From Promineifilum sp. (lineage in GTDB: Bacteria > Chloroflexota > Anaerolineae > Promineifilales > Promineifilaceae), in NCBI GenBank assembly GCA_017983515.1, contig JAGOBF010000008.1, forward strand, positions 1-64,000: DNA of 64,000 nucleotides, in the 5' to 3' direction. The position numbers and the translations under genes were made by a program. The notes beneath the pieces are model-generated. The model did no database searches and was not told where the DNA came from. It saw nothing but the letters and a program-made list of their open reading frames with translations. Shown in pieces: positions 51,908-60,416 of the stretch (positions within the stretch are counted from its first letter, which is position 1; each line of letters opens with the position of its first letter).

Positions 51908-54556
51908 CTACTTATTAGCTACCGTCACCGGGATCGCTACTTCGTCAAACGTATCGTCATGGTGGACAACCGTCAGCAACAGCGTGTAGAGGCCGTTGTC
52001 GAGCAGCGTCGTATCCCATACGCCTAACTCGTCGTCTTCCACCGGCGATTCCCCCTGCTCGACGAGCAGCTGCATCGCTTCCGGCAGCAGGCCGGGAAAA
52101 TAGGCCAGCCGGTAGTAAGCGAAGTCATCGCCGCTTGCCGATCCGACCAGCGACAACCGGCCGCTGACCACTGCAAAAGGCACCGGCGACAGAACGGCTG
52201 CGCCCCCCTTCTGCGTGGGCACGCGCCGGATGGTGTCGTACTCCATCGGCAGTAGTTCGGCGCCGGCGTCCTCAGCCCAGGCCGTCGCTTGCGGCGGGTA
52301 AACGACGTAGACCCGGCGCTCGATGAGTTGCGGCGGGGTGAAGATAGTCGCCAGCCGGCTGGTATCGCGGTTGATCGCCGCCTCGCGCACCATCGTATCC
52401 ATCGCCGCCGGTTCGGTGCCGGCGATGAACCATTCGCGCACGAGCGAGCAATCGCCGTCCGGCGAGGGCAGCAGGCCGGAGACGGCGCAGACTTCGACCG
52501 CTCGCAGCCCGGCCGGTCGGGATGGGGTGGGCGCGCGCGTCCCGTCGAGTGCCCAGCCCATCAGACCCTGCCAAATCGCGTTCGCTTCGACCGTTGGCCC
52601 GGCGTGCGCGTCGGCCCACACGCCGACGAGGAGTGCCGGCGTGTAGCCGACGGCCCAGCCACCGCCGTCCTCGGCCGCGCCGGTGACCAACGCCACCCGC
52701 CGGCCGTCGAGCGCGCGCGCCGGCTCGGAGCACCCCTCCACCGGGCAGAGCGCTTCCGTGTCACTCAGAATGTCCGTGAGCAGATAGGCCAGTTCCGGCG
52801 ACAATACAGCACGCTTCGCCGGCGCATAGGCGTAGAGGTCGCGGCCGGCAGCGTCGCGCACGCGGCGAATGGTCGCGGGGCGCGGCAGAGCCTGGGCCAA
52901 AGAGACGCCGGTCATCGTCCCCCCGTTGCCCACGGCGGCGAAGGCCGCGCCCACTTCGGGCAGCGTGGCCGGGAAGCCGCGATCCGAGAATTCGAGATCG
53001 GCTGTGGCCGTCTGGTCGCCCGTCGATAGCCCCAACGCTCGCGCCGCGGCCAGCACCCGGTCGCTGCCGACCCAGCTCAACACCTGTGTGGCCGGAACCG
53101 TGCGCCCGGAAGCGGCCGCCTGCCGCAGGCGCAATGGCCCCCAATATTGCCCATCGGCGTTGCGCGGACCGTAGGGGCGTCCGTCTTGCAAATAAATGGC
53201 CGGCGTATCCATCGTTAGCGTGGCGGCGCTGTACCCCTGGCTTAGCGCCGTCAGGTAGATCAGCGGCTGCACCAGCGTCCCCAGAGAGCGAGCCGCCGGT
53301 TCGCCGGTCAGCGCCAGCAGTTCGCCGGAGGCCGGATTGATAGCGATCACGTCTGCCGCCCGCGCGGCCCCATCAGCAGACACCCCCCGCGGGTTTGCAC
53401 GGGCCAGCGCGGGGCAGGGCGGTGCCCCGGCGCTAGTGGGCGCTTCGCCGCTCAGGGCGGCCGTCAGGCAGGTCGCCTGTCCCTGCAAGGCCAGGTCGAG
53501 CGTCGTCTCCACGTGGAGGCCGCCGGCCAGCAGCCGCTCCGGCCCCAGAATGGCTTCCAACTCGCGCCGCGCCAGGCGGGCGAAGGCGGGCGCGGCCGAC
53601 GCGCTGCCTGGCGGCGGAGCAAGCACCAGCGGCTCCGACCGGGCGGCGGCGGCCTCGTCGGGCGTGATAGCCCCGCCCGCGGCCATGCGCCTCAACACCT
53701 CGTCCTGGCCGCGCCGGGCGGCCTGGAGATCGTCAAAGGGGTTGGCTGTGGCGTCCTCGGCCGCCGCGGCCAGCAGCGTCGCCGCGCCGAGAGTCAGCTC
53801 GGCCGCGCCTTTGCCGAAGTAGACCCGCGCGGCGGCCTCAATCCCGTAGGCCAGATTGCCGTAGTACTGGGTGTTAATCCACCATTCCAGTTGTTGTTCT
53901 CGCGTATAGCGCCGGTCGATTTGGCGGCTGAGCAACCAGTCTTGCCACGCGCGGCGGGCCTCGCCGGTCGCTGCGTCCGGCCGCTGGCGCAGATGGGCGT
54001 CGATGAGCAGGGTCGTGATGTGGGAGGGCGGGGCGGGGATCGATCCGGTTTGCGCCCAGTCGCGCAGCTCATCAGCCAGAGGCGGCGCGGCGGACAGGAA
54101 ACCGGGATCGACGGCGGCCACATGGGCGGCGACGACGTGGGGCGGCAGATGGGCCACGGACACCCAGACGACGCCGGCGGCCCGCGGATCGCTGATCGTA
54201 TCGATCCACACCGGGACACGAGTTCCGTCCGCGGCCACCCCGTCCCAAGCCACCAGGCGTGTCTCTCCGGTCGAGGCTTGGGTATGCAGCGGTAATTGCT
54301 CCAGCACGCTTGCGTCGGGCAGGTCACTGGTCAGATTCAGCAGCGCGGCCGACGCCGCCAGGACCACCGGCAGCGGAGCGAGACAGTAAATCAGCGCCGC
54401 GACCAGCCCAATGGTCGCAACGACGCGCGCCAAGCGCCGGCCGCGGCCATTGTCTTGCCGCGCTCTCTCCCGCCGGTAACGAACAATATCGGTCGCGCGC
54501 ATGCCGGTCATTGTCGCAGGAAGCGGGTCGGGCGGCAACCGGGAAGGAAGCCGCAT
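51908..54556 (-). CDS. Class A PBP homologue with degenerate active sites
   Basis: An 882-residue membrane protein with the class A penicillin-binding protein layout: cytosolic tail, one TM segment (ARVVATIGLVAALIYCLAPL), GT51 region (~120-290, with YYGNLAYGIEAAARVYFGKG) and transpeptidase region (~370-680), then an extra C-terminal part. Catalytic motifs are altered: the GT51 EDxxF glutamate reads AVDPGF, the SxxK motif reads GTLVQP, SxN reads SGR and KTG reads VTG. It is probably non-catalytic in wall synthesis. The start is unclear; MTGMRATDIV at 54511 or MRATDIV at 54502 are alternatives. Confidence 0.75.
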   Translation of the reverse strand: MRLPSRLPPDPLPATMTGMRATDIVRYRRERARQDNGRGRRLARVVATIGLVAALIYCLAPLPVVLAASAALLNLTSDLPDASVLEQLPLHTQASTGETRLVAWDGVAADGTRVPVWIDTISDPRAAGVVWVSVAHLPPHVVAAHVAAVDPGFLSAAPPLADELRDWAQTGSIPAPPSHITTLLIDAHLRQRPDAATGEARRAWQDWLLSRQIDRRYTREQQLEWWINTQYYGNLAYGIEAAARVYFGKGAAELTLGAATLLAAAAEDATANPFDDLQAARRGQDEVLRRMAAGGAITPDEAAAARSEPLVLAPPPGSASAAPAFARLARRELEAILGPERLLAGGLHVETTLDLALQGQATCLTAALSGEAPTSAGAPPCPALARANPRGVSADGAARAADVIAINPASGELLALTGEPAARSLGTLVQPLIYLTALSQGYSAATLTMDTPAIYLQDGRPYGPRNADGQYWGPLRLRQAAASGRTVPATQVLSWVGSDRVLAAARALGLSTGDQTATADLEFSDRGFPATLPEVGAAFAAVGNGGTMTGVSLAQALPRPATIRRVRDAAGRDLYAYAPAKRAVLSPELAYLLTDILSDTEALCPVEGCSEPARALDGRRVALVTGAAEDGGGWAVGYTPALLVGVWADAHAGPTVEANAIWQGLMGWALDGTRAPTPSRPAGLRAVEVCAVSGLLPSPDGDCSLVREWFIAGTEPAAMDTMVREAAINRDTSRLATIFTPPQLIERRVYVVYPPQATAWAEDAGAELLPMEYDTIRRVPTQKGGAAVLSPVPFAVVSGRLSLVGSASGDDFAYYRLAYFPGLLPEAMQLLVEQGESPVEDDELGVWDTTLLDNGLYTLLLTVVHHDDTFDEVAIPVTVANK

Positions 54557-54757
54557 ACCCCGCTGTCGCTGAGGGAAGATGCTTATTGAGGCAATGAATC
54601 AGAAGCGACCGTAGCGCAACCTCTGCAAGTTGGGTCATCTCCGCTCGCAAGCAAACAGGTTGTATCCCTAACGAACTGACTCAATGGCATGAACCTGCGC
54701 CGGATTGGTCGGACCCTGTTAAAATCCTTAGCAGCCTGACCAATATCGGAGGGCCTG

Positions 54758-55612
54758 ATGACTCTGGACGAACTGCAAGAGGCCGCCGTGCAGGCCGATT
54801 TGACCACGGCCTGGCTGGGGCGGCGGTACGATTACGTGGCGACGCTTGACTCGACCAACGAACGCATGAAGGCGCGGGTCGCTACTAGCGGGGTTGCCGA
54901 TGCCGCCTATCCGGCGGGCGCGGTGCTGCTGACCGATTTCCAGTCGGCCGGTCGCGGCCGGCTGGATCGCCGCTGGGAAGCGCCGCCGGGCAGTTCGTTG
55001 TTGCTGTCGGTGCTGCTCCGTCCGCCGTGGCCGGCGCGTCGCGGACCGTGGCTGACGATGCTGGCCGGGCTGGCCGTGGCCGAGGCCATCGAGGAAGTGA
55101 CGGGCATCTCGGCCGGACTTAAATGGCCCAATGACGTAGTCCTCGCCGACGATGCTGCCGATGACTCGGCCGCCGAGTCATGGCGCAAAGTGTGCGGCCT
55201 GCTGCTCGACGTGACGTTCGATGCCGCGGGCGACCGTCTGCAGAGCGCCATCCTGGGCATCGGCCTCAACGTCAATATCCCGGCCGCGGCGCTGCCGGAA
55301 GCGGCGACGCCGGCCACCAGCCTGCTCGTGGCCGGGGGCCGCCCGGTGGCCCGTCGCCCGCTGCTGGTGACCCTGCTGCGGCGGTTGGAAGGGCATTATG
55401 AGGCTGCGCTGGCCGGCCGTTCCCCGGTCGATGCCTGGAGCGCACGACTGGTCACGCTCGGCCGGCGGGTGATCGTGACCGCCGCGGACACGGCCGCGCC
55501 GCTGCGGGGCACGGCCGAGGCTGTCGATGAGTGGGGTTGCCTGCTGGTGCGCGACGATGCCGGCAGGCGGCATACGATTGCCGCCGGAGACGTTTCCCTG
55601 CGCGGTAATTGA
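54758..55612 (+). CDS. birA: Biotin-[acetyl-CoA-carboxylase] ligase BirA
   Basis: A 284-residue biotin protein ligase that attaches biotin to the carboxyl-carrier protein. There is no N-terminal repressor HTH. The catalytic core has ATLDSTNERMKARV, the biotinyl-AMP loop DFQSAGRGRLDRRWEAPPG, GLKWPNDVVLADD (catalytic Lys) and GLLLDVTFDAAG; the C-terminal SH3-like domain follows (DEWGCLLVRDDAGRRHTI). GGAGGG before the ATG supports this start. It is divergent from the PBP homologue. Confidence 0.93.
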   Translation: MTLDELQEAAVQADLTTAWLGRRYDYVATLDSTNERMKARVATSGVADAAYPAGAVLLTDFQSAGRGRLDRRWEAPPGSSLLLSVLLRPPWPARRGPWLTMLAGLAVAEAIEEVTGISAGLKWPNDVVLADDAADDSAAESWRKVCGLLLDVTFDAAGDRLQSAILGIGLNVNIPAAALPEAATPATSLLVAGGRPVARRPLLVTLLRRLEGHYEAALAGRSPVDAWSARLVTLGRRVIVTAADTAAPLRGTAEAVDEWGCLLVRDDAGRRHTIAAGDVSLRGN

Positions 55613-55668
55613 CTTTTGGCCGGTGTCGGGTTACGCTATGTCAAGTTCAATGACCGGAGAAGTGGATG

Positions 55669-55947
55669 ATGAGTGATGAAAGTCAGGCGACCCGCGTGGT
55701 GGAAACCACAGCCCGGACTGTGACGGAACAGGTGACGGTGGCGACGGAACCGGTGATCGACTGGGACGCCGCGCCGCCAGCCACTGTGGTCGAAACGGAG
55801 GAAGAGGTAGTGACCGTCTATTCCACTCCTCCTGGCGCGTGGGAATTCACTAATTCGCAGCGTATCGTGCTGGCTTTGCTGCTCTGGCTGAACCTGTTGA
55901 TGCTCGTCGTGGGCTATCTGGCCGTCACCGGCCAACTGACGATCTAG
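55669..55947 (+). CDS. Small tail-anchored membrane protein
   Basis: A 92-residue protein, function unknown. About 60 Thr/Val/Glu-rich residues (VVETTARTVTEQVTVATEPV, PATVVETEEEVVTVYSTPPG) precede one C-terminal transmembrane helix (RIVLALLLWLNLLMLVVGYL). Architecture resembles the 68-residue protein at 20615. GGAGAAG lies ahead of the start region; ATG 55666 and 55669 are adjacent and cannot be distinguished. Confidence 0.6.
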   Translation: MSDESQATRVVETTARTVTEQVTVATEPVIDWDAAPPATVVETEEEVVTVYSTPPGAWEFTNSQRIVLALLLWLNLLMLVVGYLAVTGQLTI

Positions 55948-56083
55948 GCTCCCGACCGGCCGCAGCCTCACGCGGCCGATCCCCGCTCACACTTACTTTG
56001 GATCTCGACTGGGCCGACGCTCTCGCTCAGGCCCTTGTCAATGCTTGCACTGCCGGCCCTTGCCACTGCGTCGGGCTAATCGC

Positions 56084-56764
56084 TCAGGGGATGCAGATAA
56101 CCGAAGTCATATACAGCGTCGCGCCGGAAGCCCGGCCGTTGGCCTGCAGCAGGGCGTCGGTCGTGATCCCACACTGCGTGGCGATGCCGAACCAGGTATC
56201 GCCGTCTTCCACGACGTAGGGCTGCCAACCACCGGTGCAACAGGACGGATCGCCCACGGGAACCTGAATGACCGAGCCGGGTATTAACGAAGTCGAGGAG
56301 ATACCGTGCCGAGCCATCAGGGCGATTGAGGTCACGAACTTGCGCGAGATGCTGTAGAGCGTGTCGCCGGACGCCACGGTGTAGTTGGTGAAAATGATGC
56401 AACTCGCCTGGGGAATGGGCGTGATCGTCGCTGGTGCGACGGTCGGTAGGGACTGGGTGGTGGCCGTAGCGGCCGTCGTGGGCAACACGGCCGGCGTGCC
56501 CGTCGCCACCTGGACCAGTGTCTGGTCGCCGGTGAGGCCGCCGACGCCGCCCAGCGGCACCAGCATCACCTCTCGCGCCGGGTCGGCAGCGACACGAACG
56601 ATATTGCCCTCGACCTGAATGAGCGAGGTGCCGCGCGGCAACTCCGGCCGTCCCCGCAGCAGGGGGATGGCGACGAAAAAGCCCGACGCCAACAGCATGG
56701 CGACGATGATAATGATCAATATTTGCGGCAGACGGGCCCAGCAGCCCGAAGGTTTGGATGCCAT
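56084..56764 (-). CDS. LysM domain membrane protein
   Basis: A 226-residue bitopic protein. An N-terminal transmembrane segment (PQILIIIIVAMLLASGFFVA) is followed by ~90 linker residues with Thr/Pro, then two LysM modules: YTVASGDTLYSISRKFVTSI and YVVEDGDTWFGIATQCGITT. LysM binds N-acetylglucosamine polymers such as peptidoglycan. Paired cysteines (SCIIF, SCCTG, QCGIT, VICIP) suggest disulfides. It is divergent from the dGTPase gene and may anchor the envelope. Confidence 0.82.
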   Translation of the reverse strand: MASKPSGCWARLPQILIIIIVAMLLASGFFVAIPLLRGRPELPRGTSLIQVEGNIVRVAADPAREVMLVPLGGVGGLTGDQTLVQVATGTPAVLPTTAATATTQSLPTVAPATITPIPQASCIIFTNYTVASGDTLYSISRKFVTSIALMARHGISSTSLIPGSVIQVPVGDPSCCTGGWQPYVVEDGDTWFGIATQCGITTDALLQANGRASGATLYMTSVICIP

Positions 56765-56914
56765 TTCACTCCGTCTTACTCAACTGCGGCTGCATCCCTG
56801 CGCCGATAGCCGTCAGGATAAGATTATGTTACACTGGCCTGAAGCTGGCGGCAACCCCGACTTGCAAGGCCGAGCGTCGGCCGCCCCGCGCACACACGAG
56901 GAGTAACCCAATCC

Positions 56915-58069
56915 ATGATACGAAAGCGACCGCAACTTGAGGAAATCGAGTCGATGAGTTTGGCTCCCTATGGCTTGCGCAGCGCCGAATCGCGCGGCCG
57001 GCAGTACCCGGAGCCGGAATCGGCCACCCGTACCGCTTTCACCCGCGACCGAGACCGCATTATCCACACGACCGCCTTCCGCCGGCTGATGTACAAGACG
57101 CAGGTGTTTGTCTTCTTCGAGGGCGACCACTACCGCACACGGCTGACGCATACCATCGAGGTGGCACAACTCGGCCGCTCCCTGGCCCGCGGGCTGGGCG
57201 GCAACGAAGACCTGACCGAGGCCATCTGTCTGGCCCACGACCTGGGCCACGCGCCTTTCGGCCACGCCGGCGAGCATGTGCTCAATTCGCTCATGGCCGG
57301 CCACGGCGGCTTCAACCACAACACACAGAGCTATCGCATCGTTACCGAACTGGAGGATCGCTACCCCGATTTTCCGGGGCTGAACCTGACCTACGAGACC
57401 CGCGAGGGGATGTTGAAGCACGAGACCGACTACGACCAGAGCGAGGCGGCCGACTATGAGCCGGACAAGCGCGCCTCGCTGGAGGCGCAGATCGCCAATC
57501 TGGCCGACGAAATCGCCTACAATGCCCACGATTTGGACGACGGCTTGCGGGCCGGGCTGTTCACACTGAGCGACCTGGAAGAGCTGGTCATCTGGCGAGA
57601 GTTGTGCGACGGCGCCGGTTGGCGGGCGGGCGAGGACTTTACGTCGATGCACCGCCACGAGATCATCCGCGAGCTGATCGGCCGCTCCGTCGGCGACGTC
57701 GTGGGCTACACCGGCGAGATGTTGAGCGCCAACAATATCGATTCGCCCGAGAAGCTGCAGCGCTATACCACTAACGTCGTGGGCTATACGGCCGAGTTCG
57801 GCCGGAAAGTGCGCGCGCTCAAGGGCTTTCTGTATGAGCGCATGTATCGCCACTACCGGCTGGTGCGGATGCAGACCAAGGCCGAGCGTTTTGTGGCCGA
57901 TCTGTTCGAGGCCTACGTCAAGGAGCCGCACATGCTGCCCCGCGAAACGCAAGAGCGCCTGGCACACGCGTCCACCGAGCGGGTGGTGGCCGACTATATC
58001 GCCGGAATGACTGACCGCTACGCCCTGGATGATTGGCAGAAGTTATACGACCCCTATATCCGGGCGTAG
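56915..58069 (+). CDS. dgt: Deoxyguanosinetriphosphate triphosphohydrolase-like protein
   Basis: A 384-residue HD-domain dNTP triphosphohydrolase of the short Dgt type. RTAFTRDRDRIIHTTAFRRL, KTQVFVFFEGDHYRTRLTHT, the HD motif in ICLAHDLGHAPFGHAGEHVL and the last metal aspartate in EIAYNAHDLDDGL are clear. It degrades dGTP or other dNTPs, limiting pool size and perhaps phage replication. GAGGAG lies 11 bases before the ATG. It ends at a strong terminator and is monocistronic. Confidence 0.92.
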   Translation: MIRKRPQLEEIESMSLAPYGLRSAESRGRQYPEPESATRTAFTRDRDRIIHTTAFRRLMYKTQVFVFFEGDHYRTRLTHTIEVAQLGRSLARGLGGNEDLTEAICLAHDLGHAPFGHAGEHVLNSLMAGHGGFNHNTQSYRIVTELEDRYPDFPGLNLTYETREGMLKHETDYDQSEAADYEPDKRASLEAQIANLADEIAYNAHDLDDGLRAGLFTLSDLEELVIWRELCDGAGWRAGEDFTSMHRHEIIRELIGRSVGDVVGYTGEMLSANNIDSPEKLQRYTTNVVGYTAEFGRKVRALKGFLYERMYRHYRLVRMQTKAERFVADLFEAYVKEPHMLPRETQERLAHASTERVVADYIAGMTDRYALDDWQKLYDPYIRA

Positions 58070-58093
58070 AGTGACCGGCGACGGCCGACAAAA

Positions 58094-58123
58094 AAAGCCC
58101 GGCAGTTTTATCTGCCGGGCTTT
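58094..58123 (+). terminator. Rho-independent terminator after the dGTPase gene
   Basis: Perfect 12-base stem AAAGCCCGGCAG / CTGCCGGGCTTT with loop TTTTAT, an A run before and T-rich sequence after, 24 bases past the stop. It may also act for the convergent gene ending at 58226. Confidence 0.9.
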
Positions 58124-58225
58124 CATTTAATATTGAAAACTTTCAAGAAAAGAGAGCTCCTGAAGTTTCACAGATACCCACACAAACACTCTTAAGCTGT
58201 GGCATCTGTGGATTCTCTCTTCCTC

Positions 58226-59371
58226 CTAGTAATTCAGTAAATCTTCCTCATCAACGCCGGCCGACGGCGGTGCGACGTAATCGCCTTCCTTGGCCCAGGC
58301 CGACAACTCAATCGTGAAGCGGTCGAAATAGCTGGCGTCGGGCAGGTCGCCGCCTTGGCCGTAATCCATCTCGGTGATCTCGGCATTGATAATGAGCGTC
58401 GCCGTTTCCAGGACGATGGTTTCGTTGGCGCGAGCCAGTACCGGCTCACCCTTGGGGGCCAGCTTGGCTTTCAGGGCATCGTCGAAGAAGGCGTGGTCGC
58501 TCATGATCACCTTGGTGATGGTGCGAATGTCGTTTTTGTCGAACAGCCACACCTCGAAAGCAGTCACGTTCTTGGGCGCGGTGGCGCCGATGGTTTCGGA
58601 GATGCCCACGCCGCACTCGCCCAAAAAGTCACCGTTGGCGTTTTCGATGCTAAACGAATCATCGTAGGTATCGTGGCCGCGGGTGTAGACTGTGCGGAAG
58701 CGGGCGATGGGGACGGGGGTCGGTTGGGAAGCGGCGGCGGCGGCGGCGGCCGTGGCGGCTGTCGCCCCGGGCCGGGTATACGTCGGTCGAGCCGCTTTTT
58801 GGCCGGTGACGCCGTCGTTGTAGGCCAGATCGTCCTCGCCAGTTCCTTCCATCAGGGTGCGGCGGCGATTCCAGACGTAGAAAATTGCGACCACCAACAA
58901 GAGCAACAACAAGAGCAGCAACAGGAGGGGCAGTATCCCGGAGCCGCCCTCGGCCGTCTCGGCCCCGGGCAACGTCGCCGTGACGCCCGGCGGCAGAGTT
59001 GCCTGCAACCCCGGCACGATGCCCGGCGCGGCCAGACTGCCGCAGCCGGTGTTGTTCACAATGGTCGCCGCCGCCACCAGACGTTGCCGGTCGGCCGGAT
59101 CGAGGGAGTTCTGGGCCAGTTCGCAGGCGACCGCATCGCCCCCCCAACCGTTTAGCGCGGCGCGCAACTTATCCTGGTTGTTATCGAAGGCGTACAGTTC
59201 GGCCGCGTTGCGGACGAAAGTGGCCTGATATTCGGAAAAGAGACCGGATGGGTCGGCGCCGGTATACTCGACGGGGAACAGCCCCCATCCCAGCACTACC
59301 AGGCCAATAATGAGTCCGGCGATGAATGCTATTAGCGCCGCCAGGCCGGGCCGTTGATTAATGATGTCCAT
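58226..59371 (-). CDS. Hypothetical protein with two transmembrane segments
   Basis: A 381-residue protein of unknown function. Transmembrane helices near residues 10-32 (LAALIAFIAGLIIGLVVLGW) and 150-172 (a run of leucines, then VVAIFYVW) flank an exported domain of about 115 residues. An Ala/Thr/Pro linker follows, then a soluble domain (RFRTVYTRGHDTYDDSFSIE, VTAFEVWLFDKNDIRTITKV). I have seen proteins like this in Anaerolineae genomes. GGTGAC precedes ATG 59371, and a promoter-like pair lies at 59525-59553. Confidence 0.6.
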   Translation of the reverse strand: MDIINQRPGLAALIAFIAGLIIGLVVLGWGLFPVEYTGADPSGLFSEYQATFVRNAAELYAFDNNQDKLRAALNGWGGDAVACELAQNSLDPADRQRLVAAATIVNNTGCGSLAAPGIVPGLQATLPPGVTATLPGAETAEGGSGILPLLLLLLLLLLLVVAIFYVWNRRRTLMEGTGEDDLAYNDGVTGQKAARPTYTRPGATAATAAAAAAASQPTPVPIARFRTVYTRGHDTYDDSFSIENANGDFLGECGVGISETIGATAPKNVTAFEVWLFDKNDIRTITKVIMSDHAFFDDALKAKLAPKGEPVLARANETIVLETATLIINAEITEMDYGQGGDLPDASYFDRFTIELSAWAKEGDYVAPPSAGVDEEDLLNY

Positions 59372-59524
59372 TTTTGTCACCTACCTGCTTGTATCCTTGC
59401 GGAATGGATTTTTCGAACCCGCTCACCCGATTGCCCGGCGCGCCCGGCCGTCCGCGCACTACTCCGGCCTGATTCGTCTGTTCGGGTTCCGCTCTTAGGC
59501 GACATCCCCTCTTCTGCTGCGGAC

Positions 59525-59553
59525 ATCTTACCATAACTCAAAAAGGGAAACAA
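59525..59553 (-). promoter_or_regulatory. Promoter-like pair upstream of the two-TM hypothetical gene
   Basis: On the minus strand TTGTTT (59553-59548), 17 bases, TAAGAT (59530-59525). Hexamers match consensus only partly, but spacing is ideal and the surrounding sequence is AT-rich against a GC-rich background. Confidence 0.4.
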
Positions 59554-59626
59554 GAAATGGCCGCTTTCCCGGCGTAAAATTATTGGCCCGGCCGCTCTTC
59601 GATTCGTTCACCACCCACTAGGCGAG

Positions 59627-59632
59627 TATACT
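59627..59632 (+). promoter_or_regulatory. TATACT box ten bases before the HAD-IIA gene
   Basis: TATACT ends ten bases before ATG 59643, with no Shine-Dalgarno sequence between. The transcript would have a leader of only a few bases. Confidence 0.4.
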
Positions 59633-59642
59633 CACCGGCAGC

Positions 59643-60404
59643 ATGACCCCACCCAAAAACTACCTCATCGACATGGACGGCGTGCTGGTGCGCGGCCGCT
59701 CGATTATCCCCGGCGCGGACGACTTCATTCATCGCCTGCTCGACCGGAACGCCCAGTTTCTCGTGCTGACCAACAACCCGCGTTATACGCCGGCCGACCT
59801 GGCCCACCGGCTGGGCACGATGGGCCTGCAAGTGCCGGCCGAGCGTATTTTCAGTTCGGCCATGTCGACGGCCCGCTTCCTGCAATCGCAGAAGCCGGCG
59901 GGCACCGCCTTCGTGTTGGGCGAGAGCGGCCTTACCTCGGCCATTCATGGCATCGGCTACGTTATCACCGATCTCAATCCCGACTATGTGGTGTTAGGCG
60001 AGGGCAGCTTCGACCTGGAGCAACTGACCAAGGCCATCCGGCTTGTGGCCGCCGGGGCACATTTCCTGGCGACTAACCCCGACCCCAATGGCCCCGGCGA
60101 TGGCGGCACCGTGCCCGCGTGCGGGGCCATGGCCGCCTTCATCGAGAAGGCCAGCGGCGTGGCCCCCTATTTCGTCGGCAAGCCTAACCCGCTGATGATG
60201 CGCACGGCCCTGAACCACCTCGATGTCCATTCCGAGGACACGATCATGGTCGGCGACACGATGGCGACCGACATCAAGGGCGGCGTCGAGGCCGGCATGG
60301 AAACCATCCTCGTCCTGTCCGGCGTCACCCAGACCGAGGACGTGGCCCGCTTCCCCTTCCAGCCCACGCGCATCGTTGACTCGGTGGCCGACATTGTCGT
60401 ATAG
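59643..60404 (+). CDS. HAD-IIA family phosphatase (NagD-like)
   Basis: A 253-residue HAD superfamily phosphatase, subfamily IIA. The four motifs are visible: [13 protein letters not shown] (nucleophile D, then D), [28 protein letters not shown] and [18 protein letters not shown]. NagD-like members dephosphorylate nucleotides or phosphoglycolate; the substrate is unknown here. It ends 12 bases before mrpA, so the two may be co-transcribed. Confidence 0.9.
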   Translation: MTPPKNYLIDMDGVLVRGRSIIPGADDFIHRLLDRNAQFLVLTNNPRYTPADLAHRLGTMGLQVPAERIFSSAMSTARFLQSQKPAGTAFVLGESGLTSAIHGIGYVITDLNPDYVVLGEGSFDLEQLTKAIRLVAAGAHFLATNPDPNGPGDGGTVPACGAMAAFIEKASGVAPYFVGKPNPLMMRTALNHLDVHSEDTIMVGDTMATDIKGGVEAGMETILVLSGVTQTEDVARFPFQPTRIVDSVADIVV

Positions 60405-60416
60405 TCTTGTGCGCTT

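Noticed and set aside
36046..56840. The 14-mer TGTTACACTGGCCT occurs at 36046-36059 and 56827-56840, both ahead of genes on the plus strand.
   Set aside because: Several 14-base matches are expected by chance in 64 kb, and the positions relative to the starts differ (about 18 and 74 bases).
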